From Chondrilla cf. caribensis (taxonomy: Eukaryota > Porifera > Demospongiae > Chondrillida > Chondrillidae): 64,000 nucleotides of DNA. Under the pieces are notes generated by a model. The model had not been told where the DNA came from. It worked only from the letters and a program-made list of their open reading frames with translations, and did no database searches. Location of the stretch: NCBI GenBank assembly GCA_964020155.1, contig OZ026554.1, forward strand, positions 2,856,327-2,920,326, given 5' to 3'. Each line of letters begins with the position of its first letter. Position 1 is the stretch's first letter. The translations under genes were made by a program, and so were the position numbers. Shown here in pieces: positions 1 to 10,277 of the stretch.

Positions 1-53
<53 letters not shown>

Positions 54-90
54 GTTGTGTGTGTGCATGTGTTGTGTGTGTGTTTGTGTG
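1..90. repeat. (TG)n microsatellite
   Basis: An almost pure TG dinucleotide run at the window edge, degrading into TGTGT/TGCATG variants by about position 80. It lies in the intron that follows VIRMA exon 7 (minus strand). Open frames through it encode only Cys-Val repeats and are not genes. Confidence 0.95.
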
Positions 91-93
91 TAC

Positions 94-3000
94 CTCTTGA
101 TCAAAGTCATCATCTCCAAAAGCAATTTCCTCATCAGAGAATTCTTCATAACCAGATGCATTGGCCTATACAACAGTAAGTTAGACTATCTATTCATTCA
201 TGTAGGTTACAAAAGGTCACTCACACCATGCATTAGCATTGTGAGATACATACATATACTGTACATATAACATACTCGCTTAGTTGGAGGACCAATATCA
301 TCATCAAAAATATCAAACATAGTTGGAGAATGGTCTGGAGAGAAGGGTTCAAATAGTTCATCTTCCAGCATCCCATCACTTGGTTTCTCAACCTACGTAC
401 ACATGGACAAGTTCAAACGCAATGGAATACAGTCATGAAGATAATGGAGGGAATAATGCAACTAATAAACAACCTCATCTTCAGGCCACTTTCTCTTCAA
501 TGGGCTTTTCCCAGGGTCTCCTCCCATGCTGTTTGGCAGTGATGATCCTGGTCTAAAGCAAACAGCAGTGCTATGTAAACAATACCTACACCTGCATCAG
601 ATCAAGATACTCACTTTGGAGAGCCACTTTCAGCTGTAACATGCTTGGCAGTCCCATACACACAAATTGTTATTGTTTTATAATAACCTCTAACCAGCAA
701 AGCATCAGACCATATCTATTTCATTCGAATGTGAATAATAAGGGGAAGTGTCACAGAAATAAAGGACGGATTTCACTAAACAAACATTATTCGTTCCTGC
801 TTCTTTCAGGGCAATGCGCTCCACAGAAAAGAGTAGCCTATAAGCCATAAAATAAAGCTCTATATGAAATGGATGCATATTATGTACAGCGTACACATAC
901 ATGAAAAGAGATATTCACAGCTTACTTTCCAAAGTGATTGTAGTATGGAGAGAGTATGTTATTGGCATCGTTGACAAAAAAGTCCAAGTCAATCTCACTA
1001 GGAGTGGTACGCCTAATAATGTAACCAGTGAAACTATTGTCAGTGCCAGCTCACCACAGAAAGACATTAGAATGGAATAACAGGGTCACAGGACAGTGCT
1101 GTACTTTAACTCGTACTGTACTTATATTGTCGTTTACCATAACACAATCTGTGAATCGTTCTGTCATGCCGTAAAAGTTCCCCCGGGCCTATAAAAGGTG
1201 TAATCGGCTTTTGTTCGAATGAAATCGATTATAGAGGCGACATGAGCGAGAACTACTGTGAAATCGTGCAGGACGACGAAATTCTGGAAGAAGCGATCAA
1301 ATACGTTATTGCGGGCAGCAAAGGCAACCAGTACAAGTATCCTGAAGGATGGGATAAGAATATGAAGCGATCCGTTAGGAAGAGAGCTGACAGAGTCGTG
1401 ATGACAGGAGTGGAAGTGATGTATAAGAAGAAGAACAGCGATGAAGTTAGAATAATACAGAGCAGAGAAGAACAGATGCGAATCTTGGAGATGTGCCATT
1501 CAGATCCAACATCTGGGCACTTTGGGGTTAAGAAGACCTTCAACAGAGTGAGGGAGAGGTTCTATTGGAAAGGGATGTGCAAAGATGCAGAAGAACTGGT
1601 TAGTTTACATTCATTTCTGCAAGCATTTTCAGCATGATTTGAATGCCTACTTCCCTTTCCAACATAGGTGAACAAGTGCCGACACTGCCAGATGATGAAT
1701 AAGAAAGTGAACACAGCTAGGCCAGAGCTTCATCCTGTACCAGTCAAATCGCCATGGTTTCATCTTGGGATCGATTTTATTGGACCATACTCTCCACCTT
1801 CGAGCAATGGCAATAAGTATGTACTTACAGTTTGTGATTATTTCACCAAATTTGTATGGGCGAAGCCACTCCCCTCCAAAGAAGCGAAGAATGTAGCACA
1901 AGCATTGCGGGAGCTCTTCTTTCTTTTTGGCATCCCACAAGTAATTACAACAGACCAAGGAAGGGAATTCAAGAATACGCTAAATGCTGAGTTGACAACT
2001 ACCCTGGGTATCCAACATCGACTGACCACTGCCTACCACCCACAAGCCAATGGATTGGATAAACGCTGGAACCAAACCCTAAAGAACACAATTGTGAAGT
2101 TCATTGATGGGAAACCTGATGAGTGGGACAAGCTTCTCCCAGAAATCTGTTATAGTTATAACACAGCAGTGCAAGAGGTAAGAATTTTAGACACCTGTTG
2201 ATAAAACTACAGTATAACTAACTAATAATATTACACTACACAGTTTGACTTCTATCTTCCTCTTCTTTTGCATAGTTATCAAAGCATACACCATATGAAG
2301 TCATGTTTGGACGAAGAGGCCTACTGCCGGTGGACTTCAACAGCTGTACTGAGTATGATCCAGAGAGAGTGCTTAAGCATTTCCAAGATGCCACTGATCC
2401 TGATCCAGAAGAAGTGAAGACCACCCGTAAGAATATTGAGGACCAAGTGAAGGCCAACATTGAGCAAGCACAAATAAAACAGAAAGAGTATTATGACAAG
2501 AAGCATACCCTGCTAGGTACTTTCACAAATGGGTCGCTAGTCTTGAAAAAAGACTTCACCAGGAAACGTAGACGGGGTGGAGCTTTGGATTACAGGTTGT
2601 CTTGGACCATATTCCATTATTCATAGTTTCGGAAATGGGCTATATCAGATTGAGGAAAAAGCAACAGGGAAAGTGATCGAACGAGTGAATGGTTCCCACT
2701 TGAAGCCTTTCATTTCTAACTTTTCAACAGTCAGCTATGAGAAGCCATCTGAAAACCTGCCTTATGTCAAAGACAATGATGCCATTCCCAGTCATCAAGA
2801 CATTGCGTTACAAGAAGAGCAGGGTCAGAGAGCGAGACCAATCAGATTTGTTCTGCCTTTGTAGATCGATTTGGGAAGGGGAATCTGATGACCTTTGCCA
2901 GTGCGTAAAGTGTACCGGGTGGTACCATATCTCCTGCGTCATTTCAATAAATTGCTTCACTTCTTCTTCTTCTTGGAGATGCCCCCTTTGTCCATAGAAC

Positions 3001-4339
3001 TCATTAACATTATTATTATTTTTATTATTATGTCTTTTGTATTTCTAAAACTCTCATTATTATTATTATACTATACGTATTTAACTGAACTTCGTATTTA
3101 TGGTCATATTTTTATATGTTGTATTTATTTATTTATTTACAGAGTCATATACATATACACACAGTCATGTACATACATTATCAGACACTATCATTTACAA
3201 GTACTAACATTTAGGGAGGGGGAACCAAAATAGTTGAGGGGGGCCAATAACAGCAACCAAATTAGTTCCTGGGGGAACCAATTTGGTTGCTGTTTTGGTT
3301 CCAGGGGGGCCTATTTTGGGGGGGACCAAATTCGGTATGACAGTTCAATGTATGCACTTAAATCACATTTATTAATATTATTCATCAAAGAAGACACCAT
3401 TTCATGATTATGGTACACAAAACATTATAACACTACACCTGGGTACACCTGGGTACACCTGGGCACACCTGGGTATAGGATATTAGTTGAGTTTCAATAT
3501 TTTTAACATTCCTTTGTGTTTAGCAAACATCATTCCTAAGTTTTCCCCAATATATCTGGAAAGGGGTGAATGTACACTGCTGGGTTCCAACAACAAAACC
3601 AAGGGCATATAATCCGGCTCAAATAACATGCATTTGGATTGGACATTACTAATTTTAAGTGTGTATCCTGGCTCTCTAGTACCTGTTGCTATTTTATTCC
3701 TACGGGAACCATTGCATTCAGACATTTTTTTTCAAATTTGGACCATCCCTCATATCTTGGAAGATGTGAGGTGGCTCCATGAACCTCCTCACCTTTTCCC
3801 AAATAGCTAGATGCAACATTTCTGAAATGCCTCTTATGAGCCAAAACAGTGCGCATTGGATACATAAGCCTACTGTTTGATTATGAACTGTATATGCTAA
3901 ACATTCACAACAATCACTAAGAATTCATAAACTACACAAATATACTTGAATAACTACACTTACCCTATCTTATCAGCTTCGGGTATATCTGGATGAATTA
4001 TGGCAGACTTTGGAATAACTCGTACTTCTCGGACGTGAACCGGCCGAGAAAACTTGACCATGTCAACCCGCAATTCATTCTACAACAAAATTTCATGGAA
4101 TCGATAAAGAACGAATACAATGACACAAAAATCCCGCATATACAAGTTCAGGAAAATGATACAAATCGCCACGGACCCCGGCAGGCATACTATACATACG
4201 TAGAAATAGGATCAGCACTTAAGTAGATGCTAATAGGAGATTCTCATTATCTTACCTCGGTAGGATCGTGCACAAAGTTTCCATAGAAAAGTAAATGAAA
4301 CTTATCCCTACTGGAATCCTCCCGGCTAGCATCCGCCAT
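94..4339 (-). CDS. VIRMA: Virilizer homolog VIRMA (KIAA1429), N-terminal part, 7 exons, continues off the left edge
   Basis: Virilizer is the scaffold of the nuclear m6A mRNA methyltransferase-associated complex (WTAP, ZC3H13, HAKAI). Exons on the minus strand, 5' to 3': 4339-4256, 4079-3964, 1033-926, 689-615, 552-474, 392-276, 165-94. All junctions are GT-AG and the phases agree (0, 2, 2, 2, 0, 0, 0), giving 217 codons. The start has a good Kozak context (GAAATGG). The first two exons encode the family hallmark: HLLFYGNF, then VDMVKFSRPVHVREVRVIP, like the human LLFLDTF...EVRVIP region. Exon 3 has IDLDFFVNDANN and exon 4 has YYKTITICVYG, matching the 'FQLDLFF...LTLAIYG' part of the family. 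Exons 5-7 are acidic and Pro/Ser-rich with LFEPFSPD and GYEEFSDEE, also typical. The large armadillo-like body lies outside the window. Intron 2 (1034-3963) is enlarged by a Ginger-like element. Family identity is confident; exon 3's acceptor is chosen by phase. Confidence 0.9.
1190..1197 (+). promoter_or_regulatory. TATA box of the Ginger-like integrase gene
   Basis: A perfect TATAAAAG lies 44 bases upstream of the ATG at 1242, after a short GC-rich stretch (CCCCCGGG). Position and sequence fit a core promoter for the integrase gene on the plus strand, antisense to VIRMA and inside its intron. Promoter use is inferred. Confidence 0.6.
1242..2997 (+). pseudogene. Ginger-like (cut-and-paste) integrase/transposase with C-terminal PHD finger, broken
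   Basis: Three exons can be read: 1242 to about 1600, about 1667-2176, and about 2279 to the end, with GT-AG introns between. Exon 1 plus the start of exon 2 gives the H2C2 integrase zinc-binding domain (MCHSDPTSGHFG, then CRHCQ). Exon 2 is the integrase core: HLGIDFIGP (first Asp) and ITTDQGREF (second Asp). At the third catalytic site the family reads NGLDER, but here codon 2061-2063 is AAA (NGLDKRWN), so the catalytic Glu is replaced by Lys. Exon 3 continues through TPYEVMFGRR into a GPY/F module (CLGPYSI); a one-base shift at about 2596-2600 separates it from the upstream frame. A second shift at about 2840-2860 precedes a C-terminal PHD-like finger (C-x-C...C-x-C-x2-C...H-x2-C...C-x2-C). 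There is no reverse transcriptase or protease upstream, and a TATA box precedes the gene, which favours a Ginger-type DNA transposon or a GIN1-like domesticated gene over a Ty3 retrotransposon. Terminal inverted repeats were not found by eye. Confidence 0.75.
2998..3218. other. AT-rich VIRMA intron sequence
   Basis: Imperfect ATT and TATTT runs follow the PHD stop. No coding feature seen; possibly the 3' flank of the Ginger-like element. Confidence 0.5.
3219..3325. repeat. G-rich nested inverted repeat
   Basis: Inner arms AACAGCAACCAAATT (3249-3263) and its exact reverse complement (3280-3294); outer arms CCAAAATAG (3225-3233) and CTATTTTGG (3311-3319). Runs of 5-7 G lie between the arms. 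It can fold into a long stem-loop and may be a transposon end or a short foldback element within the VIRMA intron. Confidence 0.7.
3435..3474. repeat. 10-bp minisatellite, four copies
   Basis: Four tandem copies of ACACCTGGGT, the third with one substitution (GGGC). Non-coding, in VIRMA intron 2. Confidence 0.9.
3475..3963. other. VIRMA intron 2, remainder
   Basis: Two overlapping open frames of about 60 and 80 codons on opposite strands, neither resembling a known family. Nothing else is visible up to the exon 2 donor at 3963. Confidence 0.5.
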
Positions 4340-4469
4340 TTCCAGTTGGCAAGTTTGCACGTGACCAGAACGTGACAGAACCTCGCTCTCGCTGTTCAGA
4401 GATGTAGTCGATCTTGCCTAGCCTACACTGTTGGAAGAACGATAACATCTATGGGAGACCTAGAGTAGT
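4340..4469. promoter_or_regulatory. Divergent promoter between VIRMA and YEATS2
   Basis: Only 130 bases separate the VIRMA start codon (4339, minus) from the YEATS2 start codon (4470, plus), so both promoters must lie here or overlap the 5' UTRs. The segment is less AT-rich than its surroundings, has CG-containing words (CACGTGACC, AACGTGAC) and no clear TATA box, as is common for housekeeping gene pairs. A shared, bidirectional promoter is inferred. Confidence 0.6.
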
Positions 4470-6176
4470 ATGGAGAATAGAGATGTGGACAGATTCAAAC
4501 GTGTTTTGGATTCCGAATTTTCATCTGCTTTTTTGGACAAAGAGAGGGAATTGCTCGAGATAGAACGTAATATTCACAAGGTCAAATTGCAATTAGATTG
4601 TCTCCGTCAAGCTTGTTTGAGTGTTTCAACATATTCTAAATTGGAAGAGAACGACTATATAGTCCAAAATACGAAAGATGAACATCCACAGGACGACGAT
4701 GTCTGTTCCATCATTCGAAAGTTAGACTCACCTACTTCCACAGGCGATTATGAAGAGGAGAATGTTGACGAGAATGCTGAAAGGACGACAACAGGTGATC
4801 ATGACGCGTTCCATAAAGACAATTACAATACTTTGATCACTAAAACGGTGGTTGTAGGCAATACGTCAAAGTTTCTCCACAACCAGTCCGAATCTGACGG
4901 TGCAACACATAAATGGATGGTGTATTTGAGGGGGCTACCTAATGATGACATTAGTAAATATGTTAAAAGTGTATGGTTTTTATTGGACCCCAGCTATAGG
5001 CCAAATGATTGTGTTCATATCACATCCCCACCTTTTCAGCTGGTTCGTCGTGGATGGGGAGAGTTTCCTATTAGATTGCAAATTACTTTTCACAACCCTA
5101 TGAACAAACCTGTGGATGTTATTCATCACCTAACTTTGGATCGCACAAAAACTGGTCAGCAAATGAGAGGGTCTGAGACAATTGCAAACTTAACATTGTA
5201 TTTTGAGAATGTGGACGCTTCATCATCAGTGTCTCCTATCGAACCCAACCTATCTGATCTAGATTTGCCTCCCTCACAGTCAAATTTCAGTGATAATCTT
5301 GTAAGTCTGGTAATTCATGACCACCCGTACTCAAGACCTAGTGGCAATGCAGACTGTATTACTCACTCGACCTCCGTCAACACGACTGCTGTACTCAATG
5401 TTCCTTTTCTTGAAGACTGCTTGAAGGATCTTGTAGAACTGGTCCCCTTAATTGGTATGCCCACAGATCATTACTGTTTTACAGCAAAATCTCTTGAAGA
5501 ATATGGTTTATGGAGTAGAGTCAAACAGAATTCGTGTGAATGGATGAGAGCTGTAACATTGAAGCAACTTGTGCATTCTCATTTGTTGTTGCCTCCACAA
5601 GTAAGTTTAATTTCAACAAAGGAACTTGTGTTGTGGTGTCGAAAAGAGGGCTATACACCATCACTAATGCAACATGTGATGTACTGTAAGTCATGTGGAA
5701 CGAGATCGCATGGTGAGGAGTGTAGTAGCTGTAGTGGATTGAAACCGACATCTATTTCGGCCTTACTGCCTTTCTGTGCCAGTCTGGACCAGCACCCAAA
5801 TGAACCAGCCTGTTGTAAGATTTTGGATTGTGATCCAGTGCCATTATCTCCATCGATTGAAGTATCCAACTCTCACACACCGCATACTTCAATGCAGGGC
5901 TCTGGCCATTGTACTGCAATGAAGACTCTCCTCAAAACAGTAGGACTGGAATCTAGAATACCTGTGGATGCAGATTTAGGCCCAGTCTGTTACTCGATGT
6001 TATACAAGGCTCTCCAGTGTTTTTTGAAGAATGTAACACAGCAAGCCCTGAATGAGGCAACAACTCAAAAGTTCGGCATACATGGTATTCTACCAGTTCA
6101 CATTCTTGAGTCTACAAAGAAGAGTGCTAATCTGCAATTTTTATCAAATGAACATCTAGGTATCAAGTACAGCTAG
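4470..6176 (+). CDS. YEATS2: YEATS2-like subunit of the ATAC histone acetyltransferase complex
   Basis: Single-exon gene of 568 residues. Residues about 20-50 form a charged coiled-coil-like segment. Residues about 145-260 are a YEATS acyl-lysine reader: HKWMVYLRG, VWFLLDPSYRPND, PPFQLVRRGWGEFPIRLQ, HHLTLDRTKTGQQMRGSE, in the YEATS2 order. A CxxC...CxxC pair (CKSCGTRSHGEECSSC) at about residues 406-422 may bind zinc. The C-terminus (DADLGPVCYSMLYKALQCFLKNVTQ onward) resembles the histone-fold tail by which YEATS2 pairs with NC2-beta in ATAC. Human YEATS2 is about 1,400 residues, so this protein is compact; the YEATS and tail modules are kept and the middle is short. The start was chosen as the first ATG after the divergent promoter, with A at -3 and G at +4. 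The duplication breakpoint at 33371 corresponds to about position 4865 in this gene, which stays intact in the left unit. Confidence 0.9.
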   Translation: MENRDVDRFKRVLDSEFSSAFLDKERELLEIERNIHKVKLQLDCLRQACLSVSTYSKLEENDYIVQNTKDEHPQDDDVCSIIRKLDSPTSTGDYEEENVDENAERTTTGDHDAFHKDNYNTLITKTVVVGNTSKFLHNQSESDGATHKWMVYLRGLPNDDISKYVKSVWFLLDPSYRPNDCVHITSPPFQLVRRGWGEFPIRLQITFHNPMNKPVDVIHHLTLDRTKTGQQMRGSETIANLTLYFENVDASSSVSPIEPNLSDLDLPPSQSNFSDNLVSLVIHDHPYSRPSGNADCITHSTSVNTTAVLNVPFLEDCLKDLVELVPLIGMPTDHYCFTAKSLEEYGLWSRVKQNSCEWMRAVTLKQLVHSHLLLPPQVSLISTKELVLWCRKEGYTPSLMQHVMYCKSCGTRSHGEECSSCSGLKPTSISALLPFCASLDQHPNEPACCKILDCDPVPLSPSIEVSNSHTPHTSMQGSGHCTAMKTLLKTVGLESRIPVDADLGPVCYSMLYKALQCFLKNVTQQALNEATTQKFGIHGILPVHILESTKKSANLQFLSNEHLGIKYS

Positions 6177-6424
6177 CATTTCCTTTCTACTAGATCACTT
6201 CGTTGTCATCATTGTATTACATATGTGAAGGGCAATTATTGTTCCGTATTTTGCTAATTATAAAAAGCACACGTGTTCGTTTGTACTGTCTTGTAATTTA
6301 GTATAGCTGTTTTTGTGTATTAATTTTGGAGAATATTATTATGCTCACACAACTCTACAGTTTCATATTTTTGTTTTTATCTCCAATCTTCTACATACGT
6401 TTTGTATTATTAATTTATATTATT
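6177..6424. repeat. YEATS2 3' flank and start of R module, copy 1
   Basis: Matches 33740-34030 closely (for example CTCCAATCTTCTACATACG in both) and, in its last part, 57745-57800. It is cut by the LINE insertion and resumes at about 11105. Confidence 0.8.
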
Positions 6425-6648
6425 ATAGTCATATAGGCCACAATGGCCCTAAGACCAAACAGTATAAACTTAAGATGACAAAGTAGACATGAAAATTAAA
6501 ATAGAACATAAGTGAACAGTGAATTAATTGCTTGAAAATTAAAAATGCATGCTATGTGAGCCCATTGATTTAAGAGGTAGAAACTAACAACATAGACACA
6601 AATACCAGTGGGTTACTCTAAATTGAGATAAAGTTACTAATAATTGAC

Positions 6649-9600
6649 TCAATAATTAGTGGTATAAAGAGCATGAAATCGTTTGTTCATACACACAGAT
6701 ATAAATTTTGCAAGTTTATTTATGACTTGATTGTTGTCTGAAGACATTAAGTATTCAAATTTGTCCATCATGTTCAAATGTTGGAAATACGGATGATGTA
6801 ACTCAATTGAATTTAGAAAATCGGCACGTTCCTGTGCATAGCCTTGACAGTGAAGTAATAAGTGGATTTCATCTTCGACTGTATTGCATGCACACACACG
6901 GCATAGTCTTTCATTTGCAGGGATTGATGGATAACTATGTCGGCCCACTTCTATCTCCAGATTATGGCAACTTGTTCTAAATCTTGCCAAAGAATTGCGA
7001 AGCTTGACTGACTTAATAACAGAAAGATATTTCTCTCTTTTAAGGATATGTTTGAATAAATTGTATGTACGTAGTTTAGGACTGTAATTGAGTTCTGCCT
7101 GCCACTCCTGGATGAATATATCGTAAACGCGTTTGACTACCTCTGGAAAACCATCATATGGTGAGCTTTGGAGGCCAAAACATTTCAATAGCTTGCAGGT
7201 CCACATATTAGCCCAGCTGTTTAGTTGTTTGGAAGACAAATCGATTTGAAGAGCCAGTGCATCAGAAACAAGAGGGGGACAGTCAACTAGGTGGATTCGA
7301 GACCAATATTTGGCAATGTTATATAAGATTGAACATTTCAAAGAGGGCAGTCCAATTTCCCCATATACTGCTGAATTAGGTGCAGATGGAGGGAGCTTCA
7401 GACAAAATTTGTAAAACCTCAGACAGACTCTGTCTAGGGCATTAATCTTGTGTAGGCCCCAAAGTTCGCAATGATAAAGTAATTTGGGTACAACAAGTGA
7501 TTGGAATAGACTTATCTGAATCTCAGTATCTGTAATTTGATTTTCTATAATTTTCCTGATGAGTCCGTTAGTCGATTGGGTGGCTGCAGTGAAAAGTTTT
7601 GAGATTGCGAAGTTAAATTTGCCGTTGCAGTGAAACCACGTACCAAGATATTTGAATGTATCTACTTGGTCAATCTGCTTGTCACCAAAGGTCCACTTAT
7701 GAAGATGACGACAAGGTTTTGCACTGAAGACAATTATTTTAGTTTTGATAGTATTGACATTTAGGCTACTCTGAGTACAGTAATGATTTAAGCAGTTAAG
7801 TTGAGCCTGAAGTGTGTCAGGGTTATTGGCCAAAAGAACAATATCGTCAGCGAACATTAAACAGGCTGTGCTTCGTTCCTGAATCACAAATGCTGGCATG
7901 TTGTTTGGAAGAGAGTTAATGTACAGGCTAAACAGCAGTGGACTGAGGTTACAGCCTTGCCTTACTCCACAGCCTATTGGAAATGATTCAGATAAACCTT
8001 GTGAAGTCAATACTTTACCTTTGCATTTGGCATACATTGATCGTAGAATTCTTATTATCTTATGGTTCACCCCTATCTCTAGGAGTCTCTGCCACAGCTT
8101 GTGATGCGGAATGGTATCGAATGCTTTCTTAAAGTCGACAAAACATGCAAACAATTTCTTTTTTTTCAGTAGTTGTTTCTGGATGGCAGAGTGAAGAACA
8201 AAGGCAGCGTCTGTAGTTCTAAAACCTGGACGAAATCCGAATTGGGAGGGGGTTAAGATTTTGTGCTCGTTGGCCCACTCTTCCAACTTATTGCGTAACA
8301 AAGAGTTGAAGATTTTACCTAGTACATTCAAAAGGGAGATGCCTCTGTAGTTGTTTGGATCGGATGTGGTACCAGATTTGAAGATAGGTTTAACAATCGA
8401 TTCAGACTATGAGCTAGGATAATATTCAGCTTTTATAATGATATTGAACAGATCGGTTAGAAATTGAAGCCAATTGTGAGGTAGGGCCTTATAAACCTCA
8501 GCTGGAATCTTGTCAGGTCCTGGTGCTTTAGCTGATGCTAGTTTGGAGATTGCAGTAATAGTGTCACTTACGTCAAATATTATATTCTCCTCAGCATTTT
8601 CAAAATTAAAGCTGTGTTCCACAACATTGTCATTGGGATTTATAGAATGCAGTCTGACAAAATGATTCCTCCAGATTTCTAAGGGGATCTCATCTGAAGA
8701 ACACTTATGTGGTTTACGGTGGATTTTCCAAAATTGTTTTGGATTGGTACGGGAGAGCTCTTTTAGAAACTTATTCCACGAGGATCGAGCATTATTCTTT
8801 TTTTGTCTCATGATCTTTTTCCATGTCTTCCTAGCTTTGAAATATTCATTACGTTTTAATGGGTTGTCTGTGTGTAGTCTCCAATCGGATAGTTTTAGAC
8901 GAGCAGCTTTCTTATATTTGGCGCATTCAGCATCATACCATTTGAACGGATACTTTCTTTTAATGCCTGAGGATTTGCAATGATTGGACTGGTTGTTAAC
9001 TGAATATTCTTTAACGTAGCCTGAGTCCTTAGCACATTTGAGGACTGAAATAGTGAAGTCACTTATAAGGGTGTCAATTGAATGTGCATTGCAGATATCA
9101 TCCTCAGGTTGCAAACAAGGTGGATTGGATGAATTGAGGAAATCGGTAAATTCACTTGCATGTTCTTTATTCCATACGTAGTATTTACAATTAGATTGGT
9201 TGGTAACTTTTTCTTCGAGTATGCGGGGAACTTCTATATGATTTTTGATTAGATCATGACAGTAGGACCTGGAGTGGAAATAGTCCTGTGAGGATGGCAA
9301 TGACTTGGTTGTATCTTTACATAGTAGTGATGACACAATGGCGCAATGGTCAGAGTATGGAGTGAGTTGTTTCACTTGTAGCGATGTAACTAAACTGAAG
9401 CATGGATACGAGACTATTCCATAGTCTACAGTACTTGATCCGTTAGGGGAGTGGCAGGTGAATTCTCCAACAGAATCCCCTGCAATGCGGCCATTTAAAA
9501 TAACGAGGTCACTTGTTTGGCACAAATTGATTAGGTCCTGTCCATATTGATTAGAGGTCATGTCTCTATGATTTCTAGGTGGAAAGCGATCTGGAGTGGA

Positions 9601-10113
9601 GCAATTTAAATTTCTATCTTCCAGAGAGCCAATTCTAGCATTTAAATCACCAAACAAGCATATATCACCTAAGTTGGAATAAGAGGAGATTTCACTTTGG
9701 AGGTCTATCCAGTGTAATGGATACTGGTTTGAACTGGAGGATCCTTGGGGAGGAACATAGTTAGCACACAGGTAGATATCCTTGTTGTGGTTTAGGATGC
9801 ATTTATTCAATTTCAACCATATTCTGTCGATTGCAGACTTTACAGTGGAAATTCCATTGATATGAGTGGAGTTAATATACAAAAGTAGTCCTCCAGATCC
9901 TCTTTTTGCTTTTTTATGTTTGTAAGGCCTTGGAAAATTGAGGGATTTGAATCCGGCTATGTCAAAATTAAATTGCGAGTTGGGTTTTAGCCAAGTTTCT
10001 GATAAAATGACTAAGTCCATTGTTTTGAAGAATGATTCATATTCAATCAATTTGTCTACGGTTAATCCATTTATATTCCAGTGTAAAATCTTGAACTGAT
10101 GTTTAAAGTTCAC
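6649..10113 (-). pseudogene. LINE ORF2: AP-endonuclease and reverse transcriptase, one in-frame stop
   Basis: The reading frame spans about 1,155 codons and is interrupted once, by TAG at 8409-8407 (context YYPSS-stop-SESIVKPIFK; TGG to TAG fits the family's Trp). N-terminal endonuclease signatures: ILHWNINGL, LSETWLKP, LFGDLNARIG, YSDHCAIV. Reverse transcriptase signatures: NYRGISLLNVLGKIFN, GFRPGFRTTDA, FVDFKKAFDTIPH, GVRQGCNLSPLLFSLYIN, and the catalytic FADDIVLLA. A C-terminal Cys/His knuckle (CRVCACNTVEDEIHLLLHC) is typical of CR1/L2/jockey-group elements. The product would nick the target DNA and reverse-transcribe the LINE RNA. Confidence 0.9.
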
Positions 10114-10277
10114 ATTTTCGTAGTAATCATCACTAGATCGAGGGCCATTGTGGCTTGCCTCCTAGCAGGATAGGGTATCTAGGCTGTCCAGAGATGCAAC
10201 CTTAGAGCCCTCAATAATTAAGTTACCATTTGTGATAAAGGCAGATTTCCCTTCTGACTTAGCCTTCTTCAGTCTGG

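Noticed and set aside
4..270. Open frame through the (TG)n tract at the left edge
   Set aside because: Cys-Val dipeptide translation of a microsatellite; overlaps VIRMA exon 7 on the other strand.
1242..2997. Ty3 retrotransposon integrase
   Set aside because: No LTR, gag, protease or reverse transcriptase nearby; own TATA box and introns; terminal PHD finger.
3483..3810. Two opposite frames of 60-80 codons in VIRMA intron 2
   Set aside because: No recognisable domain, no splice or start context; likely chance.
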